Shown: positions 8,305-17,193, counted from the stretch's first letter. The stretch: 64,000 bases of DNA from Persicimonas caeni (GCF_006517175.1 NZ_CP041186.1:3933074-3997073); one strand, 5' to 3'. Notes: a model not told the origin generated them from the letters alone. Made by a program: numbers and translations.

Positions 8305-8488
8305 CGAATGGGGTGTTGGCGACAACGGGAATCTACAGCCAACACGTGACATCGATTTCAGTGACCACGGATTTCCAGAAGGTCATCCCGTTCCTCATCA
8401 GCATAAGCTGACACCGAATAATCCCGAACTGGCACCGAAAGGCGGGATGAAGCGTGGAGAGCCCGAGCCTTTTGAGATGGACGAGTGA
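8305..8488 (+). pseudogene. C-terminal tail of an RHS/polymorphic-toxin-type protein (orphan fragment)
   Basis: The last ~60 codons of an open frame that enters from the repeat mosaic read WGVGDNGNLQPTRDIDFSDH, then a segment with HPVPHQHKLTPNNPE and ending KRGEPEPFEMDE. The pattern IDFxDHGxPxxHxxPHQHxxxPN is one I recognise from the extreme C-termini of RHS-repeat polymorphic toxins, where it forms part of the toxin tip. No RHS repeats, secretion signal or start with ribosome binding site precede it; the upstream in-frame sequence is repeat-derived. It is therefore called a displaced toxin-tip remnant. The following small gene is a candidate immunity gene. Confidence in the family is moderate. 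Confidence 0.5.
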
Positions 8489-8583
8489 CTGCAATTATCC
8501 GAGCGAGAAAGAGATGCAGACTTCACACCTACTAGCTAGTGCGCCGGCCGGATGAGTCCGCACAGGGCTTCCCGCTGTCGAGG

Positions 8584-8913
8584 ATGGCAGATGCGTTGAT
8601 TGAACTTGACTATCTGTCAACGAGTGACCAAGTGGAGCTCAGGCGGGTCTGGGGGGTTGGCGATACCGTATGTGAGTGGGAAGAAGCAACGGAAAGGTGC
8701 CCTTTATCCCTGCCGTTTTGGGAAGTCTTGGAAGTTATTCGTGACGAAAGCCAATGGTTTTATGACTTAGACGTCAGTCTTGCGTCTCGTCACTTCCGGT
8801 TCGGTGTTTTTGATTCTTCTTTTGTATATATCGAAGGCCCAGATCGCATGGTTCAGTCGCTGACCAGGTTCTTTCCCGGAGAGGAAAGCTTCAGTGGCGC
8901 GCTGCCGTTTTGA
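8584..8913 (+). CDS. Candidate immunity protein for the adjacent toxin tail
   Basis: A small acidic cytosolic protein, 109 residues from the ATG at 8584 (MADALIELDYL, preceded by GAGG). A GTG at 8539 would add 15 residues. It is rich in Glu, Asp and Trp (VWGVGDTVCEWEEATE, FWEVLEVIRDESQWFYDLDV) and ends with SLTRFFPGEESF. It has no signal peptide or membrane span. Immediate placement downstream of a toxin-tip fragment, small size, acidity and visibly AT-richer sequence than the flanks are the usual features of polymorphic-toxin immunity genes. No specific immunity family was recognised, so the call rests on context. The gene appears intact although the toxin is not. Confidence 0.5.
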   Translation: MADALIELDYLSTSDQVELRRVWGVGDTVCEWEEATERCPLSLPFWEVLEVIRDESQWFYDLDVSLASRHFRFGVFDSSFVYIEGPDRMVQSLTRFFPGEESFSGALPF

Positions 8914-8966
8914 ACAGTAATAGGTTTTATGCGTCCCAACCGGTACCGAGTGGATTGGAGACACCC

Positions 8967-10433
8967 TTGAAGTTGTTCGTCCGTAAGTGTTTTTGCTGCC
9001 TTTTTCTCGCCGTCTTCACAACCGCTTGCGGCGATGGCACTCCCAACCAAACCTCCGACGCCGGCGCATCCGTCGACGTCGACGCCGTCGACGTCGAGCA
9101 TGACGCAAACGACGTCGGCGACGCCGGCCACGCAGACGCCGACACAGAACCCGGCCCCGTCTTCGGCGAAACCGTGAGCGCGGGCACCTACCACTCCTGC
9201 GCCATTCTAAACGACGGAGAGCTTCGCTGCTTCGGGTTGGGTGACGTGTGGGGCACCCACGAAGGTCTGTGGGACCTCGACCAGTCGGTCGAGCCCGACG
9301 GGGAGTTTGTGCAGGTGAGCAGCGGGACGCTGCATTCGTGCGGCATCAAAGCCGATGGCGCGGTCGAGTGTTGGGGGCATGGGCGCCTGCCGGGTCGCGC
9401 GGAGGCGCCGTCGGACTACGACTTCGACCAGGCGGTGCCGCCCGAGGGGACCTTCCTCGCCGTCGACGCCGGGCCCTACGCGACGTGCGGGGTTCGCGAC
9501 GACCGCACCGTCAAGTGTTGGGGCTGGATGAGCGGGCCGGAGGACCTCGTCGACGGCGAGGCGCGGCAGGTAAGCGTGGGCTACGGCCACATGTGCGCAG
9601 TCATGAACAGCGGCGAAGTCGAGTGCGTCGGGTACGGCTCCGATGCCGAGGCTTCCGATGGGCAATACCACTTCGGCCAGGCGGCGCCGCCGGCCGGGGA
9701 GTTTGTGCAGGTCAGCGCCGGCCACTTTCACAGCTGCGGCGTAAGGCGTGACGGGACGGTGAGTTGTTGGGGGCTTGGGAGCGACGCGGAGGTTCGCGAA
9801 CACGATTTCGATCACGATCAGGCGGTCGCGCCCGAAGGACGCTTTCGGTGGGTCGCGGCCGGGCGGGCGCACTCGTGCGGCGTGCGCGAGGATGGCGACG
9901 TCGAGTGTTGGGGCTTTGGCGCCGAGCCCGGCCCCGCGGACCTGCGCGACAGGGGGCACGCCGACGCTCGGCAGGGGCCGTTCGTGGAGGTCTCCACTTG
10001 GAACTGGCATACATGTGGGCGGCGCGAGAGCGGCGAGGTCGAGTGTTGGGGCAACAACGGCCTCGGGCAGGCAGATCCCGATAGCGAGTACGGCGCCGAC
10101 GGCTGCGAGCGGGTCGACCACGGCGACTACGGCATCTATGGGTGCAGTCCCCTGTGCCAGACCGGCTGTGGCGAAGGCCAGGCGTGCATCCTGACGTGGA
10201 CGCACGACGTTGGCTACCTGACGAGGTGTACGTCACCCGGGATCAACGCTCCGGGCGAGATGTGCAGTCCCTCGGCTGGTCTCTGCGAAGCCGGGTCGGG
10301 GTGTATCACCGACGGGGGGCTCGAGGGGACGTGCCGTGCGTTTTGTCGCAATGACGGTGATGCCGAGCCGCAGTGTCCGTCTGGTTATCGTTGCACGGGC
10401 TCGGTGTCGATTGGGACGTGTCGGCCGAGGTGA
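8967..10433 (+). CDS. RCC1-repeat lipoprotein with a Cys-rich C-terminus
   Basis: The start is taken as TTG at 8967, which follows GGATTGGAG by 6 nt and gives MKLFVRKCFCCLFLAVFTTAC, a lipoprotein-like signal; the in-frame region further upstream has no such features. After an Asp/Ala-rich linker (~40 residues) come seven RCC1/BNR-type units of about 36-49 residues. They follow the pattern FVQVSAGxxHSCGVRxDGxVECWG and probably build a seven-bladed propeller. Almost every unit carries two Cys (HSC and ECWG), so one disulfide per blade is plausible. The last ~110 residues hold a dozen Cys in short loops (CSPLCQTGCGEGQAC). It is likely a surface or periplasmic protein, converging on mfd. The partner is unknown. 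Confidence 0.8.
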   Translation: MKLFVRKCFCCLFLAVFTTACGDGTPNQTSDAGASVDVDAVDVEHDANDVGDAGHADADTEPGPVFGETVSAGTYHSCAILNDGELRCFGLGDVWGTHEGLWDLDQSVEPDGEFVQVSSGTLHSCGIKADGAVECWGHGRLPGRAEAPSDYDFDQAVPPEGTFLAVDAGPYATCGVRDDRTVKCWGWMSGPEDLVDGEARQVSVGYGHMCAVMNSGEVECVGYGSDAEASDGQYHFGQAAPPAGEFVQVSAGHFHSCGVRRDGTVSCWGLGSDAEVREHDFDHDQAVAPEGRFRWVAAGRAHSCGVREDGDVECWGFGAEPGPADLRDRGHADARQGPFVEVSTWNWHTCGRRESGEVECWGNNGLGQADPDSEYGADGCERVDHGDYGIYGCSPLCQTGCGEGQACILTWTHDVGYLTRCTSPGINAPGEMCSPSAGLCEAGSGCITDGGLEGTCRAFCRNDGDAEPQCPSGYRCTGSVSIGTCRPR

Positions 10434-10503
10434 CGGGGAACGTGCTGTTTTGTCACACCACTAGAAGCGCTGCCTCCAAACGACATCCCTGTTCGCAGCG
10501 ACA

Positions 10504-13500
10504 TCACACCCCGGCGCGATACGTCAGCAGCTTCTCGACGAACGCGCGGGTCGTCTCCAGCGGGCGGGCCGACTCGTCGGGCTTGAGCGAGTAGATGAGC
10601 TTCATCTCGTCGGTGATGCGCAGGCGGCCGCGGGTCTCGTGGATGAAGTCGACGACCTTCTCGGGCGCCAGCGTGGTCGACTCGTCGAGCTCGACGCTGA
10701 TGGCGCTGGGGCCGGTGTCGAGGCGGCGGGCGCGAAGCTGGCGGCAGGCGGCCTTGACCGCGATGATGTCGCGCAGGTTGCGCACCGGCTCGGGCGGCTG
10801 GCCGAAGCGGTCGGCGAGCTCTTCGTAGATGTCGAACAGCTCGTCGCGGTCGCGGGCGAGTGAGAAGCGCTTGTAGAACATGAGCCTGAGCGAGGTCGCG
10901 TCGATATAGTCCGACGGGATATACGACTCGACGGGCACGTTGACCTCCGGCTCGATATCCTCCTGGACGTCGTCGCCGCGAAGGTCGTTGATCGTCTCCT
11001 CCAACAACTCCGTGTACAGATCCAAACCGACGGCCTGGACGTGGCCAGACTGGTCGTCGCCGAGCAGGCTGCCTGCGCCGCGAATCTCGAGGTCGTAGGT
11101 GGCGACCTGGAAGCCGCTGCCGAGTTCGGTGTGCGTCTGGATGACCTCCAGGCGCGCCTGGGCGTCCTTGGGCAGCGTGCGCGTGGGTGGAATCAGCAGG
11201 TAGGCGTAGGCGCGCTCGGTGCCGCGGCCGACGCGGCCGCGAAGCTGGTAGAGCTGGCTCAGGCCGAACAGGTCGGCGCGGTTGACGATGATCGTGTTCG
11301 CGTTGGGGATATCGAGCCCACTTTCGATGATCGCCGAGCAGACGAGCACGTTCACGTCGCCCTCGATATACGAGAGCATGACGTCCTCGAGCTTCTTCTC
11401 GGACATCTGGCCGTGGCCCACCGCAATCCTCGCCTCGGGGACGAGCTCGCCGATGTGGGCGGCCATCTCGTCGATGGTCTTGACGCGGTTGTGCACGAAG
11501 AAGACCTGCCCGCCGCGCGAGATCTCGCGCATGACCGCCTCGCGGATGACGCTGTCGCTGAATTTGGCGACGTGGGTCCTGACCGCCAGGCGGTTGTGCG
11601 GGGGCGTGGCGATGATCGACAGGTCGCGGATGCCCAGAAGGCTCATCTGCAGTGTGCGCGGGATCGGCGTGGCTGTGAGCGTGAGCACGTCGATGTTGTT
11701 GCGCATCTTCTTGATCTTGTCTTTGTGCTTGACCCCGAAGCGCTGCTCCTCGTCGACCACGAGCAGGCCCAGGTTCCGGAACTTGATGTCTTGCGACAAG
11801 ATCCGGTGGGTGCCGATGAGGATGTCGACCTTGCCCTCTTCGGTGGCCGCGATGATTTCCTTGGCCTCCTTGGAGGTGCGAAAGCGGCTCAGCGCCTCGA
11901 CGCGCACGCCGAACTCCTCGCAGCGCTCGCGGAAGTTCAGGCGGTGCTGCTCGCACAAAATCGTGGTGGGTACGAGCACGGCGACCTGCTTGCCGTCCAT
12001 CGCTGCCTTCATCGCCCCGCGGATGGCGACCTCGGTCTTGCCGAAGCCGACGTCGCCGCAGACCAGCCGGTCCATGGGCCGCTTGGAGACCATGTCGGAG
12101 AGGGTCTCCTCGATGGCGCGGGCCTGGTCGGGGGTCTCCTCGAAGGGGAAGGCGGCTTCGAACTCGCGGTAGAAGTCGTCGGGCGGGCTGAAGCTGTGGC
12201 CCTTGGCCATCTCGCGCTGGGCGTACAACTTGAGCAGGTCGCCGGCGATCGCCTTGATCTGATCTTTGACGCGCTCTTTGGTCTTGTCCCAGCTCGTGCC
12301 GCCGAGCTTGTCGAGGCGGATACTATCGACCGCCTTGCCGATATATTTCTGGACGCGCGCCAGCCGGTGGACCGGGATGTAGAGCTTGTCGCCGTCGTCG
12401 TACTCGATGTTGAGGAAGTCGTTGCCAATCCCCTCGACCTCGAGGTGGATGAGGCCGTGGTACTTACCGATACCGAAGTCGACGTGGACGACGTGGTCGC
12501 CGGGGGTCAGGTCGCGGAAGTGCGAGATCTCGGCGTGTTCGGTGACCGACTTCTTCGAGTGGGTGGCCACGCGTTGGCCGAAGACCTCTTCGCCCGACAC
12601 CAGGCACAGGCCGAGGTGCTCGGAGCGAAACCCGCCCGACAGGTCGGCCTTGTAGACCTCGATGAGGCCGGCCGGCGGCGGCACCGGCTCGGTGACGTCG
12701 ATGGGCGGCTCCAGGTCGAGGGCGTCTTCGCCGTAGGTCTTGAGCAGCGAGACGAGCCGGTCGACCTGGCCGGCGGTGCGGCAGGCAAAGCAGATACGCC
12801 CGTAGCGACCCTTCCACTGGCCGATATGCTCGACGAGCTTTTTGACGGTCTGCTCGACGCCGCGCTTTTCTTTGCGCAGGCGCACCACGTCGGTGTTCGG
12901 GCGGGCGCGAAACTCGAAGGAGTCGTCGTCTTTGGGCAGCCGGAAGGCGAGTTCGCTTTCGACCGGCTGCATCGCCACGCGGCGGATCTCGAGGCGCGTC
13001 GAGCGCTTGCGCACCCAGCTGACCATCGAGTTGGCCTGGCGAAAGTAGTCGTGCAGGTCGAAGACGAGTTCGCCCTTTTCGAGGGCGAGTTTGCGCTCTT
13101 CGCGCCGGTTTTCGACCAGGCGCTGGGCCTCGTCGAGGAGCGTGTCGGGGTCGACGACGACTACGATGGCGTCGTCGGGCACGTAGTCGAACAGGTCGGC
13201 GCACTCGTCGTGCAAGGCGGGCAACAGCGCGTCGATGCCGATGAAGTGCAGGCCGGCCTGCAGGTCGGCGACGACCTCGCGGATCTCACGGCTGGGGAAC
13301 TGCAGGTCGTTGCCCAGGTCGCGAAGCTTGCGTCGGGCCTGTTCGACCGACGTCTCGTCCAAGATCTCCTGGCGCACCGGAAAGATCTGGCAGTCGAGGC
13401 GCTCGTCGACGGTGCGTTGGGTCTCGGCGTTGAACGTGCGGATCTCGGAGATCTCGTCGCCCCAGCGCTCGATGCGCAAGGGGTGGGCCTCCGAAGGGAC

Positions 13501-14106
13501 GTACACGTCGACGATGTCGCCGCGAATGGCGTAGGTGCCCGGATCTTCGACCACCGGCACTTCGGTGTAGCCGCAGTCGGTCAGGTAGACGCGAAGCTCC
13601 TCGTTGGCGATCTCGTCGCCCAGCTCGAGGGTGCGCGACATGCGCCCGAGCGAACTTACCGGGATCGTCTTTCGCATCGCCGCCCCAATCGGGGCGACGG
13701 TGTAGCGCGGCGGGCGCTCGCCGGTGAGTTTGTGCAGCGTGCTGAGCCGGCGCATCATCAACTTGCGCTCCGGCGAGGCGTTGTGGAACGGGCCGACGTC
13801 GAACTCGGGGTAGTGGGCCACCTCGTCGGTAAACGGCGCGTCCTCCTCGATGATCCCGGAGGCGAACAGCTCGAGGTCGGTCGCCACCCGGCGCGCGTCG
13901 GCCGGCGCCGGGGTGAGCACCACCAGGGGGCGCTCGAGGCGACGGCTCAGGTCGGCCAACATGCACGCCTTGAGCGAGCCGGTCGCCCCGATGACCTGCA
14001 GGTGCGAGTGTCCCGCCTCGATGCGACCGACGAGCTCGGCGATCGGGTAGCGGCTCTCGAAATGCGCCTCGGCGCTCGCGGGAAGCGTTTGTTGTTCGTC
14101 GTTCAT
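10504..14106 (-). CDS. mfd: Transcription-repair coupling factor
   Basis: A 1200-residue Mfd. It displaces stalled RNA polymerase and recruits UvrA. The N-terminal UvrB-like region (about 1-350) is followed by the RNA polymerase interaction domain near residues 530-580 (LTPGDHVVHVDFGIGKYHGL, ending YIPVHRLARVQKYIG). The RecG-like helicase core has motif I GDVGFGKTEVAIRGAM near 682, motif II DEEQRFGVKHKDKI, and motif VI QLRGRVGRG. The C-terminal regulatory domain follows. Length is typical and all motifs are intact. The ATG at 14106 has no obvious Shine-Dalgarno sequence. It is transcribed divergently from the Flp pilin genes and converges on the RCC1 lipoprotein gene. Confidence 0.97.
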   Translation of the reverse strand: MNDEQQTLPASAEAHFESRYPIAELVGRIEAGHSHLQVIGATGSLKACMLADLSRRLERPLVVLTPAPADARRVATDLELFASGIIEEDAPFTDEVAHYPEFDVGPFHNASPERKLMMRRLSTLHKLTGERPPRYTVAPIGAAMRKTIPVSSLGRMSRTLELGDEIANEELRVYLTDCGYTEVPVVEDPGTYAIRGDIVDVYVPSEAHPLRIERWGDEISEIRTFNAETQRTVDERLDCQIFPVRQEILDETSVEQARRKLRDLGNDLQFPSREIREVVADLQAGLHFIGIDALLPALHDECADLFDYVPDDAIVVVVDPDTLLDEAQRLVENRREERKLALEKGELVFDLHDYFRQANSMVSWVRKRSTRLEIRRVAMQPVESELAFRLPKDDDSFEFRARPNTDVVRLRKEKRGVEQTVKKLVEHIGQWKGRYGRICFACRTAGQVDRLVSLLKTYGEDALDLEPPIDVTEPVPPPAGLIEVYKADLSGGFRSEHLGLCLVSGEEVFGQRVATHSKKSVTEHAEISHFRDLTPGDHVVHVDFGIGKYHGLIHLEVEGIGNDFLNIEYDDGDKLYIPVHRLARVQKYIGKAVDSIRLDKLGGTSWDKTKERVKDQIKAIAGDLLKLYAQREMAKGHSFSPPDDFYREFEAAFPFEETPDQARAIEETLSDMVSKRPMDRLVCGDVGFGKTEVAIRGAMKAAMDGKQVAVLVPTTILCEQHRLNFRERCEEFGVRVEALSRFRTSKEAKEIIAATEEGKVDILIGTHRILSQDIKFRNLGLLVVDEEQRFGVKHKDKIKKMRNNIDVLTLTATPIPRTLQMSLLGIRDLSIIATPPHNRLAVRTHVAKFSDSVIREAVMREISRGGQVFFVHNRVKTIDEMAAHIGELVPEARIAVGHGQMSEKKLEDVMLSYIEGDVNVLVCSAIIESGLDIPNANTIIVNRADLFGLSQLYQLRGRVGRGTERAYAYLLIPPTRTLPKDAQARLEVIQTHTELGSGFQVATYDLEIRGAGSLLGDDQSGHVQAVGLDLYTELLEETINDLRGDDVQEDIEPEVNVPVESYIPSDYIDATSLRLMFYKRFSLARDRDELFDIYEELADRFGQPPEPVRNLRDIIAVKAACRQLRARRLDTGPSAISVELDESTTLAPEKVVDFIHETRGRLRITDEMKLIYSLKPDESARPLETTRAFVEKLLTYRAGV

Positions 14107-14451
14107 GAGGAGGGATCGAGTGATCGAGGGACCGAATGATCGAGGTAACTACAACTGCGTCACGGCAACTGCCCAACTACGACGCTGTCAGGGGAGATCT
14201 GGACGATTTGGGCAGAAGTGTCAATTGGCAGCCTCATACGAAGGCGTGGGCGCGGCCCAAAATTTCCCGGCGGCGCGAAGCTTGCAGGCTTTCTGGGGCA
14301 GAGTAGAAGAGGAGTAGGCAGGCCCAGTGGTGTTGTGGGGACGTCGTTGTTGATCCTGCAAACCGTGTAGGGTATCTTGGCCATGGACACGATCCAACTT
14401 AGACAAGGCGAATCGCCCGGAGCTTCGGCGCCGGGAGAAGCCGGCTCGACT

Positions 14452-14667
14452 ATGAAAGAGACCAACAAGCTACAGCGAGTTCGCCAGACAGTGGTCGATG
14501 CACTCGACAGCTTCCACCGGGACGACTCCGGTGTGGCGATGACCGAGTACATCATCGTCTTTACGCTGATCAGTTTCGGGGCGACCATCGCCCTGATCGG
14601 CACCGCCGCCTATATCAAGGCCTACCGTGACTTCATGGTCTGGTGGCTGGGACACCCGGCGGTGTAG
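14452..14667 (+). CDS. Flp-family type IVb pilin, copy 1
   Basis: A 71-residue pilin from the ATG at 14452 (MKETNKLQRV); an in-frame ATG at 14383 would give a longer N-terminus and cannot be excluded. The processing site is DDSG/VAMTEY, with Gly at -1, Glu at +5 and Tyr at +6, the Flp signature. The hydrophobic stem IIVFTLISFGATIALIGTAAYI follows, and the C-terminus WWLGHPAV is short and aromatic. It would be cleaved by a prepilin peptidase such as the one at 15317 and assembled into Tad-type pili. It differs strongly from the second pilin after the stem, so it may be a minor subunit. No other Tad machinery genes lie in the window. Confidence 0.75.
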   Translation: MKETNKLQRVRQTVVDALDSFHRDDSGVAMTEYIIVFTLISFGATIALIGTAAYIKAYRDFMVWWLGHPAV

Positions 14668-14944
14668 GGATTGGGGTCGCTAGTCCTCAAAGGTGTGACA
14701 GCATGTCACACCGCGAGGTGGCGACTCGAATTTCCCCGGCGAAAAACCGGTCCTCGTGGCCGCCGCGCCGGGGAGATGAGCCGAATCCAAACTTTTTTCT
14801 AGAGTTGGATCGGAAGTTGCTTCATAACTGAGTGTACTGAGAACAGTCGCCTGCGGAGGCGGCAGATTAGGCAGAACGTCAACGGACACAGAGAGACAGC
14901 GCGCTCGCTGGGTCGATATTCACCCCCCTGGAGGAGGTAAGACA

Positions 14945-15133
14945 ATGGAAGCTCTCAAGAACCTGCTGGTCGCATTTCACAACGACGAAGACGGCGCTAC
15001 CGCTACCGAGTACATCATCCTTCTGATTCTCATCGCTTGCTTCGTCATCGCCATCGTCAAGGTGTTCGGTGAGACGGCCAGCTCGAAGTTCAACGAGGCC
15101 GAGAACGCTGTCGACACTCAGGTCACGTTCTGA
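14945..15133 (+). CDS. Flp-family type IVb pilin, copy 2 (likely major pilin)
   Basis: A 62-residue pilin with a strong ribosome binding site (GGAGGAGGTAAGACA before the ATG), suggesting high expression. The processing site is DEDG/ATATEY, with Gly at -1, Glu at +5 and Tyr at +6. The stem IILLILIACFVIAIVKVFG is followed by a polar tail ETASSKFNEAENAVDTQ typical of Flp1 major pilins. It lies 277 bp after the first pilin and is followed by a perfect 15-bp hairpin terminator, so it is probably its own transcription unit. The prepilin peptidase gene follows. Confidence 0.88.
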   Translation: MEALKNLLVAFHNDEDGATATEYIILLILIACFVIAIVKVFGETASSKFNEAENAVDTQVTF

Positions 15134-15223
15134 GTTAGGCTCGTAATCTACGAGCGCCTTCGCAAGGCGACAGAACACGGGCTCGCGTGCCTGTCATGAG
15201 CACGGCGAGTCGCGTGAAAGAGT

Positions 15224-15266
15224 GAGGCCGGGCAGCGCAACTGCGCGCTGCCCGGCCTCGTTTTCT
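15224..15266 (+). terminator. Rho-independent terminator after the Flp pilin gene
   Basis: Perfect 15-bp stem GAGGCCGGGCAGCGC, six-base loop AACTGC, complementary arm, then GTTTTC. It separates the pilin gene from the prepilin peptidase gene. Confidence 0.85.
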
Positions 15267-15316
15267 TGTCGCTCCTCCCTTTGATGCGACCGCTCCCCGT
15301 TGTATAACCACGAGCC

Positions 15317-15943
15317 ATGAAGACGATCGTCCAATCCGAGCTGTGGGTTCAACTCATCATCTTCGCCCCCTTGGGCGCCTTTCTCGTCACCGCGGCGATC
15401 ATGGACGCGGTCTCGGCACACAACGACGAGGAGGGCAAAGGGCGCATCCCCAACAAGTTGAGCTACTCGTCGGTGCTGGTGGGGCTGGTCTGCCACACCG
15501 CTGCCTTCGGCCTCGACGGCCTGTTGGCCGGACTCCTGGCGGTGGTGGTCACCTTCGTCATCGGCATCTTTCTGGCCGCCCCGGGCTGGCTGGGAGGCGG
15601 TGACGTCAAGCTGTTGATGGGCGTGGGCGCATTTATGGGGCTGTCCGGCCTGGGCGAGATTCTCTTCTACGCCGTCTTCGCCGGCTCGGCTCTCGGGCTG
15701 GTCAAGGCGCTGTTCACCGGCTACCTCAAAGACATGATCGTGCGTATGTTCCGCTTCCTGCGCGGGCTCTATCGCATGCTCGTCTACAAGACCTCGATGG
15801 TGCGCGAAGACCTGGAGACCGACCCGCGCTCGCGCATGCCCTTTGCGGTGCCGATTTTGGCGGGGGCGATTCTGGCGTATACCGAGGCAGTTTATGGCTG
15901 GCCGGGGTTGTTGAGTTGGTTTTTGAGGCCGTTTGGGGGGTGA
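15317..15943 (+). CDS. Type IV prepilin peptidase (A24 family, TadV/CpaA-like)
   Basis: A 208-residue polytopic membrane protease. The two catalytic aspartates of A24 peptidases are present: Asp30 in AAIMDAVS, followed by RIPNKLS (the usual IPN context), and Asp96 in the GxGD motif GGGDVKLLMG. The N-terminal methylase/zinc domain of PilD is absent, as in the short TadV/CpaA type that processes Flp pilins. A longer loop with GYLKDMIVRMFRFLRGLYRM precedes the last helix. It sits directly after two Flp pilin genes and is their likely processing enzyme. Confidence 0.9.
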   Translation: MKTIVQSELWVQLIIFAPLGAFLVTAAIMDAVSAHNDEEGKGRIPNKLSYSSVLVGLVCHTAAFGLDGLLAGLLAVVVTFVIGIFLAAPGWLGGGDVKLLMGVGAFMGLSGLGEILFYAVFAGSALGLVKALFTGYLKDMIVRMFRFLRGLYRMLVYKTSMVREDLETDPRSRMPFAVPILAGAILAYTEAVYGWPGLLSWFLRPFGG

Positions 15944-16060
15944 GGGCCTCACCCTCGGTCCCTCTCCACTCCACTTCGTTTCGTGGAAAGGGAGGCCTCT
16001 CCTTGGTCCTCTCCTTCCCTTGCTTCGCTGCGGGCGGAGAGGAGAACGCTGCCGAAGAGT
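15944..16060. repeat. GC-rich imperfect palindromes between genes
   Basis: Short complementary blocks (GTGAGGGCCTCACCCTC; CTCCACTTCGTTTCGTGGAAAG; GGTCCTCTCCTTCCCTTGC against GGGCGGAGAGGAGAACG) fill the gap before thiO. They resemble the GC-rich debris repeats at 29290-29460, 50740-50850 and 58430-58520. Confidence 0.45.
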
Positions 16061-16074
16061 CGGGAGTTCTGAGT

Positions 16075-17193
16075 ATGCAAACCACACAAATTGCAGTTGT
16101 TGGAGCCGGCATTGCCGGCTTGGGCGTGGGCCTCGAGCTCGTCGAGCGCGGCTTCGAGGTCACCATCTTCGAGCGCGATGAGGTCGGTCGCGGGGCGAGC
16201 TGGGCGGCGGCGGGCATGCTCGCGCCGACCGCGGAGGTCACCTTCGAGGAGGAGGCGCTTTTGAGGCTCGGCCAGAAGAGCCTGGCGATGTACCCCGACT
16301 TCATCGCGCGCCTCGAAGAAGCCAGCGGCATGGACGTCGACTACCGCGACGAGGGGACCTTGATGGTTGCCCTCGATCGCGATGACGCCGAGGAGCTCCA
16401 GCGCGTCCATGATTACCACCGCGAGCTCGGCCTCGAGGTCGATAAATTGAGCGCCGACGAGGCGCGCGAGCTCGAGCCGGGGCTGGTGCCCAACCTGCAC
16501 TCGGCGCTGTATATCCGCACCGACCACCAGGTCGACCCGCGCCGGATGACCCGCGCGATGGCCAAGGCCTTCGAGCGCGCCGGCGGCACGCTGCACGAGC
16601 ACACGGCGATTGCGCGCGTCGAGTGTGGCGAGCGCGTCGAAGCCGTGGTGACCGACGCGGGCGAGCGCATCGCCTGCGAGACGCTGCTCGTGGCCGCGGG
16701 CGCTTGGACGCGCGGGCTCGAAGGCATCCCCAGAGAGCTCTTGCCGCGCGTGCGCCCGGTGCGTGGGCAGATGCTCTCTATCGACCTGGGCGAGCCGCCA
16801 CTGTGTGAGCGTGTCATTCGCGCGCCCGACGCCTACCTGGTGCCCAAATCCGACGGCCGGCTCATCGTGGGCGCGACCAGCGAGGAGATGGGCTTCGATC
16901 CCCAGTTGACGGCCGGCGGCGTCTTCGAATTGCTGCGCGGGGCGTGGGAGACGCTTCCGGGCATCTACGACCAACACCTGCTCGACATGTGGACGGGTTT
17001 TCGCCCGGTGACCCTCGACAACTTGCCGGTGCTCGGCCCCTCCGAGCTCGACGGGTTGTGGTTTGCCACCGGCCACGGCCGAAATGGCATCTTGCTTACC
17101 GCAGTCACCGCCGAGTGCCTGGCCGAGGCGATCGCCACCGGCCATACTCCCGACGCGTTGCAGGGCTTTACACCCGCGCGGCTTGCGAGGTAG
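16075..17193 (+). CDS. thiO: Glycine oxidase-like FAD-dependent amine oxidoreductase
   Basis: A 372-residue DAO-family flavoprotein. The start at 16075 follows CGGGAG by 8 nt and places the Rossmann motif at the N-terminus (VVGAGIAGLGVGLELVERGF with the acidic FERDEV). The segment GASWAAAGMLAPTAEV is the ThiO hallmark after the dinucleotide site. Later motifs are VRPVRGQMLSI, DGRLIVGATSEEMGFD and FATGHGRNGILLTAVTAECL. ThiO oxidises glycine to iminoglycine (dehydroglycine) for thiazole formation in thiamin synthesis. No other thi gene is near, so a related amino-acid or amine oxidase role is possible. Confidence 0.82.
   Translation: MQTTQIAVVGAGIAGLGVGLELVERGFEVTIFERDEVGRGASWAAAGMLAPTAEVTFEEEALLRLGQKSLAMYPDFIARLEEASGMDVDYRDEGTLMVALDRDDAEELQRVHDYHRELGLEVDKLSADEARELEPGLVPNLHSALYIRTDHQVDPRRMTRAMAKAFERAGGTLHEHTAIARVECGERVEAVVTDAGERIACETLLVAAGAWTRGLEGIPRELLPRVRPVRGQMLSIDLGEPPLCERVIRAPDAYLVPKSDGRLIVGATSEEMGFDPQLTAGGVFELLRGAWETLPGIYDQHLLDMWTGFRPVTLDNLPVLGPSELDGLWFATGHGRNGILLTAVTAECLAEAIATGHTPDALQGFTPARLAR

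Noticed and set aside
11041-14139. A plus-strand open frame of about 1030 codons opposite mfd
   Set aside because: It is antisense to a clearly conserved mfd gene, has biased residue content typical of GC-rich shadow frames, and shows no family similarity.
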